From positions 453,750-517,749 of the forward strand of contig NZ_JACCCG010000003.1 in assembly GCF_013410955.1 (NCBI RefSeq): a stretch of 64,000 nt of DNA. Reading direction: 5' to 3'. The stretch is from Microbacterium sp. AK009. Its GTDB lineage: Bacteria > Actinomycetota > Actinomycetes > Actinomycetales > Microbacteriaceae. Positions within the stretch are counted from its first letter, which is position 1, and each line of letters opens with the position of its first letter. The notes below the pieces were generated by a model. That model saw only the letters and a list, made by a program, of their open reading frames with translations. It made no database searches and had not been told where the DNA came from. Shown piece by piece: positions 43,788-52,004 of the stretch. Made by a program: the position numbers and the translations under genes.

Positions 43788-44217
43788 TGTCGTGCGTGCG
43801 GAGCTTGGTGGTCAGCTCCCGAAGCTGAGCGAGCTCGGCCTCACTCAGCGCGGACATCCGCTCCGCGATGTGAGCGGCATGCACGCGTGCCACGTCGCGG
43901 AAGGCGCGGGCGCCGGCGTCCGTCGCGCGGACGAGCGATCCTCGTCCGTCGTCGGGGTCGGGGCACTTCGTGACGAACCCGCGCGCGACCATCCGATCGA
44001 CCAGGCGCGACACCGAGGGCTGACTGACCAGCATCAAGCGGGTGATGTCACGCAGTCGCGCCGTCATGTCGGGCGCCCGCGTCACCGTCAGAAGCACATC
44101 GTACTCGCCCTGTTGCAGCGGCGCGTCGGTGAAGTCGCGGCCGAGGTCGGCGAACAGCTCGTGCTGCGCACGAAAGAGGCTCTCCCACGCCTCGACGGCA
44201 AGGCGACGATCGTTCAC
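43774..44217 (-). CDS. MarR-family transcriptional regulator
   Basis: A 147-residue MarR protein: QQGEYDVLLTVTRAP, recognition helix region LMLVSQPSVSRLVDRMVARG, wing KCPDPDDGRGSLVRAT. The GTG at 44217 is leaderless (TACCCT six bases upstream); the frame stays open upstream but without start signals. It diverges from the DUF2207 gene by only 48 bp and may regulate it. Confidence 0.87.
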   Translation of the reverse strand: MNDRRLAVEAWESLFRAQHELFADLGRDFTDAPLQQGEYDVLLTVTRAPDMTARLRDITRLMLVSQPSVSRLVDRMVARGFVTKCPDPDDGRGSLVRATDAGARAFRDVARVHAAHIAERMSALSEAELAQLRELTTKLRTHDTPAG

Positions 44218-44265
44218 GGCAACAGGGTATCCGGTGGCGGCGCCGCCGCCATCTAGGCTGAGCGC

Positions 44266-46056
44266 ATGCCGCGAACGCGTCGGATCACCGCCTCGGTGCT
44301 GACGGTCCTCCTGGGGGTCGCCGGTCTCGTCGGTCTGGCGGTATCCGCACACCCCGCCTCCGCCTCGGGCAACGTCGACGACTTCGTCTTCGAGCGGATG
44401 GACGCCGAGTACACCCTTGGTCGCGAAGAGGACGGCACGAGCACCCTGCGCGTCGTGGAGAGCTTCGTCGCGGTATTCCCCGAGAACCAGAACCGGGGTC
44501 TCCGCCGCGAGATCCCCGCTGACTACAACGGCCAGCCCACTTTCCCCGAAGTCGTCTCGGTCACCGACGAGGCCGGAGACCCTCGGCCGAGCGAGGTGGA
44601 GACCGACGGCGGATGGATGACGATCACCTCCCGCGCCGACGACTACCTCTCGGGGCGTCAGACCTTCGTCTTCACCTACACGCTGCGAAACGTCACCGAC
44701 TCCTTCGCCGACACCAGCGACGAGTTCTACTGGGACGTCAACGGCAACGGGTGGCGTCAGCCGTTCGGCGAGGTGACGGCGACCCTGATCATCCCGCCCG
44801 ACGTGGCCGACGCGCTCACCGGCCGGCAGGCCTGCTACGTCGGCGGCTTCGGAGACGCCACCACCTGCCCGATCGAGGTGACCGCCGAGGGCGACGGCGC
44901 CGTCGTGTCAGCGGGCGCCCGCAACCTCGCACCGACCGAGACGCTCACGATCGCGGTGGGTTTCGACACGGGCACCTTCGCCCGATTCGATGACTCGTAT
45001 CTCGCGTCGGGGTGGGGGTGGGCGCAGGGAGCGGCCGGTGTCGCGGGCCTCGGCGTCCTCGTCGGCGCCGTCGTGGTCAACCGCCGGTTCCTGCGGAACG
45101 ACCCCGGGCGACCGACGATCATCGCCGAGTACACCCCGCCTCCCGGCATCGACGCCCTGGAGAGCGCGCTGCTGCTGGGCAAGACGGCGAAGGCGATCCC
45201 GGCCGAGGTCCTCGAGCAGGCGGTGGTCGGCAGCATCCGGATCCTCGAGGGCGAGAAGCGGTGGTTCGGCAGCGCCAGACTGCAGGCGGAGCTGGTCGAC
45301 GCCAGCCGCGCCGACCGCGATGGACGGATGCTCCTGGAGGGCCTCTTCGACGAGGACCTGCGCCCGGGCGAGATCTACGAGTTCGGCGGCAACGACACCC
45401 ATTTCTCCCGCACGGCACAGAAGATCCTCGCCGCGGGGCGCAAGGAGCTCAAGACCCGGGGGCTGTACCGCACCGTTCCGGCGCGGGTGAGGGCGTGGCC
45501 GATCGCCGTCGCCATCCTGATCGGCGTGATGATCGTCCTCTTCGGCGCCTTCGCCCTGGCCGGATCGGTCGATCCCCTTCTTCCGATCCTCGTCATCGTC
45601 CTCGGTGCGGGTCTCACGATCGTGACGGTCGCCGTCCTCTCGACGCGTCCACTGAGCGCGGCGGGCGCCGAAGTGCGCGACCACCTCCAGGGCCTGAAGA
45701 TCTTCATCGAGTGGGCCGAGGCCGATCGGATCCGAATGCTGCAGACGCCGACCGGGGCTGAACGACGCCCGATTCACACCGACGACCCCCGCGAGATGCT
45801 CCACCTCTACGAGCGCCTGCTTCCGTACGCGGTGGTCTTCGGCCAGGAGAAGCAGTGGGCCGAACACCTCGCCATCTACTACGGCGACGACACCCCGGGC
45901 TGGTACATCGGTACAACCGGGTTCAACGCTGCGGCGTTCTCGGCAGGCATCAGCAGCCTCTCCGCCACGGCGGCGGCCTCGTCGAGCTCCGGCGGCTCGA
46001 GCGGGGGCGGCTCCGCCGGCGGCGGTGGCGGCGGAGGGGGAGGCGGCGGCGTCTGA
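44266..46056 (+). CDS. DUF2207 membrane protein with glycine-rich tail
   Basis: A 596-residue DUF2207 protein: signal peptide (cleavage near ASASG), extracellular beta-rich domain to about residue 235, a membrane helix at about 245-268, a cytoplasmic segment, two more helices (IAVAILIGVMIVLFGAFALAG; ILVIVLGAGLTIVTVAVL) and a C-terminal domain ending in a Ser run and a GGGSAGGGGGGG tail. Leaderless start: TAGGCT six bases before ATG. Function unknown; the Gly-rich end is typical of the family. Confidence 0.87.
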   Translation: MPRTRRITASVLTVLLGVAGLVGLAVSAHPASASGNVDDFVFERMDAEYTLGREEDGTSTLRVVESFVAVFPENQNRGLRREIPADYNGQPTFPEVVSVTDEAGDPRPSEVETDGGWMTITSRADDYLSGRQTFVFTYTLRNVTDSFADTSDEFYWDVNGNGWRQPFGEVTATLIIPPDVADALTGRQACYVGGFGDATTCPIEVTAEGDGAVVSAGARNLAPTETLTIAVGFDTGTFARFDDSYLASGWGWAQGAAGVAGLGVLVGAVVVNRRFLRNDPGRPTIIAEYTPPPGIDALESALLLGKTAKAIPAEVLEQAVVGSIRILEGEKRWFGSARLQAELVDASRADRDGRMLLEGLFDEDLRPGEIYEFGGNDTHFSRTAQKILAAGRKELKTRGLYRTVPARVRAWPIAVAILIGVMIVLFGAFALAGSVDPLLPILVIVLGAGLTIVTVAVLSTRPLSAAGAEVRDHLQGLKIFIEWAEADRIRMLQTPTGAERRPIHTDDPREMLHLYERLLPYAVVFGQEKQWAEHLAIYYGDDTPGWYIGTTGFNAAAFSAGISSLSATAAASSSSGGSSGGGSAGGGGGGGGGGGV

Positions 46057-46139
46057 TCCGCGCCGGCGCGGGGCCTACCCGATCGTGTGGCAAAGCGGAA
46101 CCCCTCTCGCTTCTCATCCGGGGCGGGCACGGTGGAGTC

Positions 46140-47105
46140 ATGGTCGTCATCGGATTCCACGCCTCGCACGAACAGATTCCGCCGAGCGCGCTGCTGCGCG
46201 CTGTCCAGGGCGCCGAAGCCGCGGGCTTCGACGCCGCCATGTGCTCCGACCACCTGTCGCCGTGGGGCGTCCGGCAAGGCGAGTCGGGATATGCCTGGTC
46301 GTGGCTGGCTGCAGCTCTCGCGACCACGCGGCTGTCGTTCGGCGTGGTGACCGCACCCGGACAGCGGTACCACCCGGTGGTGCACGCGCAGGCGATCGCG
46401 ACGCTCGGCGAGATGTTCCCGGGCCGATTCTGGGCGGCGCTCGGGAGCGGCGAGGCGATGAACGAGCACGTCACCGGCGACGAATGGCCCCACAAGGACA
46501 TCCGCAACGCCCGTCTGCTCGAAAGCGCCACCGTGATGCGGCGCCTGCTCGCCGGTGAGGAGGTGAGCCACGACGGGCTCATCCGCGTCGACCGTGCGCG
46601 GGTGTGGTCGAGGCCTGAGGTTCCACCGCCCTTCTTCGCGGCGGCGGTGAGCACGCAGACTGCCCGGTGGGCGGGGTCGTGGGCCGACGGCTTCGCGACG
46701 GTCGCGCAGGCCCCCGACGTTCTGCGCGACGTGATCGACGCCTACCGCGAGGGCGGCGGGGCAGGACCGCTCGTCCTGCAGGTGCACGTCAGCTTCGCCG
46801 AGACCGACGCGGAGGCGATCGCCCTGGCGAAGGACCAGTGGCCGAACGGGCTGGTGTCGCCGCCCGAGGCGTGGGATCTCGAGCAGCCGGAGGACTTCGA
46901 CCGGGCCGTCGGTGAACCCGACGAGGCGGAACTGCGAAAGGCGGTGCTGGTCGATCATGATCCCGCGGCGCTCGCCGAGCGCATCGCCGAGCTGGTCGAC
47001 ATCGGGTTCGACCGGGTCTACCTCCATCACGTCGGGCGCGACCAGGCCGACTTCCTCGCGGCGTCCGAGCGCAGCATCCTTCCCCGCCTCCGGGAGCTCG
47101 TATGA
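46140..47105 (+). CDS. LLM-class (luciferase-like) flavin/F420 oxidoreductase
   Basis: A 321-residue bacterial-luciferase-like barrel: IGFHASHEQIPPSALLRAVQ, CSDHLSPWGVRQGESGYAW, GVVTAPGQRYHP and GRFWAALGSGEAMNEHVTG. It fits the group I recall as TIGR03885, related to F420-dependent glucose-6-phosphate dehydrogenase but thought to have reverted to FMN in many species. GGTGGAG precedes ATG 46140. It overlaps the GH13 gene by 4 bp (ATGA), so the two products probably act together. Confidence 0.86.
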   Translation: MVVIGFHASHEQIPPSALLRAVQGAEAAGFDAAMCSDHLSPWGVRQGESGYAWSWLAAALATTRLSFGVVTAPGQRYHPVVHAQAIATLGEMFPGRFWAALGSGEAMNEHVTGDEWPHKDIRNARLLESATVMRRLLAGEEVSHDGLIRVDRARVWSRPEVPPPFFAAAVSTQTARWAGSWADGFATVAQAPDVLRDVIDAYREGGGAGPLVLQVHVSFAETDAEAIALAKDQWPNGLVSPPEAWDLEQPEDFDRAVGEPDEAELRKAVLVDHDPAALAERIAELVDIGFDRVYLHHVGRDQADFLAASERSILPRLRELV

Positions 47106-48757
47106 GGATCACCGACACCAGCGATCTGTGGTGGAAGAGCGCGGTCATCTACTGCCTCGACGTGGAGACCTACTTCGACTCCGACGGCGACGGCATCGGC
47201 GATCTGCAGGGACTCGCCGCACGCATCGACTATCTCGCGCAACTCGGCGTGACCTGCCTGTGGCTGATGCCCATCTACCCGACTCCCGACCTCGACGACG
47301 GCTACGACGTCGCCGACTTCTACGGGATCGATCCGCGGCTCGGGTCGTTCGGCGACTTCGTCGAGGTCGTCCGCACGGCACGCGACCGCGGGATGCGGGT
47401 CATCATCGATCTGGTCATCAACCACACCTCGGATCGCCATCCCTGGTTCCTCGCCGCGAAGCGGAGCAAGAGCTCGCCGTTCCGAGACTTCTACATCTGG
47501 CGGAGCGACCCACCGCCGAAGGATCAGAAGAACCCCGTCTTCCCCGGCGAGGCCGACGGCATCTGGAACTACGAGGAGAAGACCGAGGAGTGGTATCTCC
47601 ACAGCTTCTACCCGCACCAGCCCGACCTGAACATCGCAAACCCGAAGGTGCGCGACGAGATCGCGAAGACCGTCGGGTTCTGGCTGCAACTGGGCGTGTC
47701 GGGGTTCCGGGTCGACGCCGTGCCGTCGCTGCTCGAGATCCCCGAGATGGCGGACCCCCATCAGTACCTCCGGAATGTTCGCCAGTTCCTGCAGCGGCGT
47801 TCGAGCGAGGCCGTGCTCCTGGGCGAAGTGAACCTGCCCTACGACGAGCAGGTCGTGTACTTCGGCGGAGAGGACGGCGACGAGCTCACGATGCAGTTCG
47901 ACTTCGTCGCGATGCAGCGGCTCTACCTCTCGCTGGTGCGCCACGATCCTGCCCCCCTCATCGAGGCCCTGCAATCGCGGCCCGACCTGCCGGTCGAGGC
48001 GCAGTTCGCGAACTTCGTGCGGAACCATGACGAGCTGACCCTCGATCAGCTGAGCGAGGATGAGCGCCAGGAGGTTTTCGAGGCGCTCGCACCCGACGAG
48101 AGTCAGCGGATCTACGGACGGGGGATCGTGCGGCGGCTGCCGACGATGCTCGGCGGTGATCCCCGTCGCATCCGCATGGCCTACAGCCTGCTGTTCACCC
48201 TCCCCGGCACCCCGGTGCTCTTCTACGGGGAGGAGATCGGCATGGGCGAGAATGCGGAGGACAAGAGTCGCGAGGCCGTGCGGACTCCGATGCAGTGGTC
48301 GGGGGAGCGGAACGGGGGATTCTCGGATGCTGCGCCCTCGCGTCTTCCCGCGGCGGTGCCGGGCGACGGCTATGCGCCGACGCACGTGAATGTCGCCGAT
48401 CAGATCGAGGATCGCGATTCGCTACTGCACTTCGTGCGCGACCTCATCGCGCGCTACCGCATCTCGCCGGAACTCGGCTGGGGCTCGCTCGAGGTGATCG
48501 ACCACGGCGTGGCGGCGGTGATGGTGCACAAGCTCGCCGCCGATGTCGGGGCGATGGTGGCCGTGCACAACTTCGCCGATGTGCCGGCGTCGATCTCGTT
48601 CGCCCTACCGGACGAGCCGGAGGGAACCCAGCTGGTCGACCTCCTGGCGGCCGACCGGATGCCGCTGGATGAGAAGGGTCGCATCGAGATGGAGATCGCG
48701 CCGTACGGGTTCCGCTGGCTGCGCGTCTCGCGGCCGGGCGACGGACGGGTCTCCTGA
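47102..48757 (+). CDS. GH13 alpha-amylase-family enzyme (trehalose synthase-like)
   Basis: A 551-residue GH13 protein with all four conserved regions: DLVINHTS, nucleophile Asp in GFRVDAVP, acid Glu in LLGEVN and FVRNHDE; a C-terminal beta domain follows. The pattern SAVIYCLDVETYFDSDGDG and GIWNYEEKTEEWYLHSFYP resembles trehalose synthase/maltosyl enzymes, but the standard trehalose-synthase start differs, so specificity is uncertain. No signal peptide. Confidence 0.88.
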   Translation: MRITDTSDLWWKSAVIYCLDVETYFDSDGDGIGDLQGLAARIDYLAQLGVTCLWLMPIYPTPDLDDGYDVADFYGIDPRLGSFGDFVEVVRTARDRGMRVIIDLVINHTSDRHPWFLAAKRSKSSPFRDFYIWRSDPPPKDQKNPVFPGEADGIWNYEEKTEEWYLHSFYPHQPDLNIANPKVRDEIAKTVGFWLQLGVSGFRVDAVPSLLEIPEMADPHQYLRNVRQFLQRRSSEAVLLGEVNLPYDEQVVYFGGEDGDELTMQFDFVAMQRLYLSLVRHDPAPLIEALQSRPDLPVEAQFANFVRNHDELTLDQLSEDERQEVFEALAPDESQRIYGRGIVRRLPTMLGGDPRRIRMAYSLLFTLPGTPVLFYGEEIGMGENAEDKSREAVRTPMQWSGERNGGFSDAAPSRLPAAVPGDGYAPTHVNVADQIEDRDSLLHFVRDLIARYRISPELGWGSLEVIDHGVAAVMVHKLAADVGAMVAVHNFADVPASISFALPDEPEGTQLVDLLAADRMPLDEKGRIEMEIAPYGFRWLRVSRPGDGRVS

Positions 48758-48819
48758 GGAGATCCCGGGAACCCGGCGGCGCGATCGAGATCGGCGGGTT
48801 GCGCGGTTAGCGTGGCGTG

Positions 48820-49776
48820 GTGAGAACCGCACGCCGGCGCCGGTCGCGACTGATCTGGACGGTGGCCGCCCTCCCCATCGCCGGGCTCGCGGTGGTGCTG
48901 CCGCACGTCGACATGCTCGCCGGAGGGCTCATCCCGGTCGCCCAGGCACTCGTCCCCGTGGGCGCTGTCGCTCTTGTCGTCCTCGCCGCGGTCTCGCTGT
49001 TCTTCCGGGCCTGGGCGGCGGCGGCCATCCTCGTGATCGGCGGTGTGCTGGCGGGGCTCCCCGCCCTGACTCCGCTGCGCGCCGGGTCGGAGTGCGCGCC
49101 GGAGGCGACGGCCACGGTCGTCGCCTTCAACGCGAAGTTCGCGGGTGCCGACCCCGCCCTGCTCGCGGAGCGCATCGCCGAGGCCGACGCTGACATCGTC
49201 GCCCTGGTCGAGACGGACGAGGCGCACATCGCCGCTGTTCTGGGCGAGCGCGGGCTGGCAGCCGCTCTGCCGCATCGCACGCGAGAGACCACGGAAGGCG
49301 GCGTGAGAGGCAGCGTCATCCTTTCCGCTTTCCCGTTGCAGGACGAACAGGACATCGACGGGAGCGTCTTCGACCAGGTCTCCGCGGTCGCGACGCTCCC
49401 CGGAGGTGACGAGGTCCGGGTGGCGGCAGTGCACCCGCCGCCACCGGTGGGGCAGCCGGTCGACTGGCGGACGGCGCTCGGCGAGCTCGATCGATGGATT
49501 CGTCAGACACCCGATGAGCGGCTCATCGTCGCAGGTGATCTGAACGCATCGTATGCGCATCCGGGATTCCGGCAGCTGGCTACACCGCTGCGGAGCGCGG
49601 CCGAGGCGGCCGGACCGATTCCGTGGCCGACCTGGCCGCAGGAGCGGCCGGTGCCGGCGTTCACGGCGATCGATCACGTCCTCGCGCGCGGCGCGGTGCC
49701 GACCGGGTGGGACAGCTTCTCCATCCCGGGGAGCGACCATCGCGGGGTGATCGGAAGCTGGGCGTTCTGCACGTGA
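48820..49776 (+). CDS. Membrane-anchored endonuclease/exonuclease/phosphatase-family protein
   Basis: A 318-residue protein: three N-terminal membrane helices (to about residue 85), then an EEP domain outside the membrane with VVAFNAKF, VALVETDE (catalytic Glu), IVAGDLNASYAHPGF (Asp-x-Asn) and GSDHRGVIG (final Asp-His). Leaderless GTG at 48820, six bases after TAGCGT (48808-48813). Substrate may be nucleic acid or a phospholipid headgroup. Confidence 0.85.
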   Translation: MRTARRRRSRLIWTVAALPIAGLAVVLPHVDMLAGGLIPVAQALVPVGAVALVVLAAVSLFFRAWAAAAILVIGGVLAGLPALTPLRAGSECAPEATATVVAFNAKFAGADPALLAERIAEADADIVALVETDEAHIAAVLGERGLAAALPHRTRETTEGGVRGSVILSAFPLQDEQDIDGSVFDQVSAVATLPGGDEVRVAAVHPPPPVGQPVDWRTALGELDRWIRQTPDERLIVAGDLNASYAHPGFRQLATPLRSAAEAAGPIPWPTWPQERPVPAFTAIDHVLARGAVPTGWDSFSIPGSDHRGVIGSWAFCT

Positions 49777-49790
49777 GAAGCCACGCAAGA

Positions 49791-49893
49791 AAGGGCCGGT
49801 CGGAGAGGCTCCCGACCGGCCCTTGTCCCTTGCACCAAGAGTGTCCTGCAATCACATGTCGGTAGCTGCCACAGCAAAACAACTACCGTGCGA
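49791..49893 (-). ncRNA. Candidate small RNA from repeat unit 1
   Basis: Read on the minus strand the unit has the order: inverted repeat (49940-49911), -10-like TTATAG (49904-49899), a stem-loop region, and a GC-rich 13-bp hairpin followed by CTTTCTT as terminator. A start near 49892 is implied. No -35 match; the strand is inferred from this order only. Confidence 0.4.
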
Positions 49894-49950
49894 GCACTCT
49901 ATAACGACGAGGTAACGAAAGGGAAGGGCTCGGCGTTACCTTTTCGTGAT
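49791..49950. repeat. Tandem structured repeat, unit 1 (160 bp)
   Basis: 97.5% identical (4 substitutions) to 49992-50151. Contains a 13-bp stem (49791-49803 with 49812-49824), an inner stem CGGTAG/CTACCG (49860-49865 with 49883-49888), an outer pairing GAGTG/CACTC (49839-49843 with 49895-49899) and GGTAACG/CGTTACC (49911-49917 with 49934-49940) followed by TTTT. All four substitutions fall outside these stems. The first stem also ends the EEP transcript. Confidence 0.92.
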
Positions 49951-49991
49951 TGTCAGGCGATGCTTAACCGCTGACGCGCGGGGGACAGAGT
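49951..49991. other. 41-bp spacer between the tandem repeats
   Basis: Unique sequence with no recognised signal; it differs entirely from the sequence after unit 2. Confidence 0.5.
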
Positions 49992-50094
49992 AAGGGCCGG
50001 TCGGTGAGGCTCCCGACCGGCCCTTGTCCCTTGCACCAAGAGTGTCCTGCAATCACATGTCGGTAGCTGCCACAGCAAAACAACTACCGTGCGA
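49992..50094 (-). ncRNA. Candidate small RNA from repeat unit 2
   Basis: Same layout as unit 1: -10-like TTATAG (50105-50100), stems preserved, 13-bp terminal hairpin at 49992-50025; here the hairpin is followed by ACTCTG rather than a T-rich run, so termination may be weaker. Confidence 0.38.
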
Positions 50095-50151
50095 GCACTC
50101 TATAACGGCGAGGTAACGAAAGGGAAGGGCTTGCCGTTACCTTTTCGTGAT
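49992..50151. repeat. Tandem structured repeat, unit 2 (160 bp)
   Basis: Copy of unit 1 shifted by 201 bp. Substitutions relative to unit 1 are at 50005 (loop of the first hairpin), 50108 (linker), 50132 and 50134 (loop of the GGTAACG/CGTTACC hairpin). It ends 16 bp before the stop of the convergent ABC permease gene. Confidence 0.92.
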
Positions 50152-50167
50152 CGCTTCGCCCACGGCT

Positions 50168-51031
50168 TCAGGACAGCACGTCCTTCGTCGCGAACCGCGC
50201 CACCGCGGAGGCCCCGAACACCGCCACATATCCCGCCTGCAGAAGGGCGTTGGCCGCGAACGAGTCCCAGATGATCGGTGCCCGCAACAGGTCGCCGAAG
50301 TCGAGCCATCGATCGGTGAAGAGCCAGGGATGCAGGGCGTCGAGCTGAGGGATCGCGCCGACGATCTGCGCGGCGACAGCGAGGATCGCCGTCGCGGCCA
50401 TCGCGCCGATCGGCACCGTGGTCAACGTGGAGAGGAAGAGTCCGATCGCCGACAGGCCGATGAGGGAAATGGAGGCGTACGCGGCGATCGCAAGAAGTCG
50501 CAGCAGCCCCTCGGCCAGGGATACCTGGGCCCCCGAGAGCAGTGTGACCGGACCGATCGGGAACAGGACCGCGCCGACGATCGATCCGACGATCACCACG
50601 GTGAGGGTGGCAGCGACGCAGAAGACGACGGCGCTGAGGTACTTCACCAGCAGCAGTCGGATGCGGCCTGCCGGCGCGATCAAGAGATAGCGCAGCGTCC
50701 CATGGCTCGCCTCGCCGGCGATCGCGTCCCCCGCCGTGACGCTGACGGTCAGCGGGAGGAAGAGCGGGATGGCCACGGTGAGCGCGGCGAGCCCGACGAA
50801 GAGCCCGTTGCCGGTGATCTGATCCAGGAATGCCGGGCCGCGGCCGGGGTCCGAGCCGCCGAAGAACCGGATGGCGACGCCGAGCAGGAGGGGGATGAGA
50901 GCCAGCGCTCCGAGCATCGCCCATGTCCGCCACCGTCGGAACTGGATCGACAATTCGTTGCCGAGCAATCGCATCGTGCCCCACCCGCCGGGCGTCGACG
51001 AACGTTCGCCCACCGCCTCAGGCGACGACAT
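50168..51031 (-). CDS. ABC transporter permease (ABC-2 type)
   Basis: A 287-residue protein with six membrane segments, of the ABC-2 export type (GDAIAGEASHGTLRYLLIAPAGRIRLLLVKYLS is the conserved coupling region). It overlaps the ATPase gene by 14 bp. Last gene of a LolA-like/ATPase/permease operon; substrate unknown, export or lipid handling likely. Confidence 0.86.
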   Translation of the reverse strand: MSSPEAVGERSSTPGGWGTMRLLGNELSIQFRRWRTWAMLGALALIPLLLGVAIRFFGGSDPGRGPAFLDQITGNGLFVGLAALTVAIPLFLPLTVSVTAGDAIAGEASHGTLRYLLIAPAGRIRLLLVKYLSAVVFCVAATLTVVIVGSIVGAVLFPIGPVTLLSGAQVSLAEGLLRLLAIAAYASISLIGLSAIGLFLSTLTTVPIGAMAATAILAVAAQIVGAIPQLDALHPWLFTDRWLDFGDLLRAPIIWDSFAANALLQAGYVAVFGASAVARFATKDVLS

Positions 51032-51995
51032 CGAAGCCCTCGCCGGTGAGCTCCACGAAGCGCTGCTCGAGACTCTCGGTCACAACGGCGAATCCGCGCA
51101 CCCGCACACCGGCTCCGACGAGAGCCGCCACGATCGCTTCGGGTGAGGCGCCTTCGGGCGGAAAGCCTGTCACAGTGTCACGGTCAGCCGTGGCATCCCG
51201 AGCATCCATCTCCACGCCCAGCGAGGCGAGCACGTTCCGCGCGGACTCGACGTCGGGGGTGCGCACCTGCACCCGGGGCCGCGCACCCGAGCGGCGGAAG
51301 TCGTCGAGCGTTCCCTGCGCCACGAGGCGACCACCGCTCATCACTCCGACGTGGGTGCACAGCTGCTCCACTTCGGCGAGCAGGTGGCTGGACACGAACA
51401 CGGTCGTCCCGTCGGCGGCGAACGAGCGGATGAGCGCCCGCACTTCGCGGGTTCCCTGCGGGTCGAGACCGTTGGTCGGTTCGTCCAGCACGAGCAGGTC
51501 ACGGGGCATGAGGAGAGCGCTCGCGAGTCCCAGGCGCTGCTTCATGCCGAGCGAGTACGCGTGGGCCTTCTTCTTGGCCGCGTGGCTGAGGCCGACGCGG
51601 TCGAGCGCGGTGGCGACCCGCTGCCGGCGGGTGCGACCGGACGAGTGCCGGTCGGCGGCATCGAAGCGGAGGAGGTTCTGCTCGCCGGTCAGGAAGGGTG
51701 AGAACGCGGGGCCCTCGACGAGAGCGCCTACCCGGGGGAGGACGGTGTCGAGTGAGCGCGGCATCGCCTCACCGAGCACTGTGGCCTGACCACCGCTCGG
51801 GCGGATGAGCCCGAGCAGCATCCGGATGGTCGTCGTCTTCCCCGATCCGTTCGGCCCGAGGAACCCGAAGACCGAGCCGCGCGGAACCGTCACGTCGATG
51901 CCGTCGACCGCGGTCTGGGCGCCGAATCGCTTGGTGAGACCGCGGGTCTGGATCGCCGGCTCTGTGGCGTGATCGCCGTCAGGGTGAGTCGTCAC
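51018..51995 (-). CDS. ABC transporter ATP-binding protein
   Basis: A 325-residue ATPase: Walker A GPNGSGKTTT, Q-loop region, signature YSLGMKQRLGLASAL, Walker B LLVLDEPTNGLDPQ, switch His in VSSHLL. The C-terminal about 80 residues are an accessory domain common in drug or bacteriocin-type exporters. Ten bp after the LolA-like gene. Confidence 0.92.
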   Translation of the reverse strand: MTTHPDGDHATEPAIQTRGLTKRFGAQTAVDGIDVTVPRGSVFGFLGPNGSGKTTTIRMLLGLIRPSGGQATVLGEAMPRSLDTVLPRVGALVEGPAFSPFLTGEQNLLRFDAADRHSSGRTRRQRVATALDRVGLSHAAKKKAHAYSLGMKQRLGLASALLMPRDLLVLDEPTNGLDPQGTREVRALIRSFAADGTTVFVSSHLLAEVEQLCTHVGVMSGGRLVAQGTLDDFRRSGARPRVQVRTPDVESARNVLASLGVEMDARDATADRDTVTGFPPEGASPEAIVAALVGAGVRVRGFAVVTESLEQRFVELTGEGFDVVA

Positions 51996-52004
51996 CGGCG
52001 GGCG

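Noticed and set aside
49791..50151. CRISPR array
   Set aside because: Only two units, 160 bp each, with internal stems; no short regular repeats or spacers and no cas genes.
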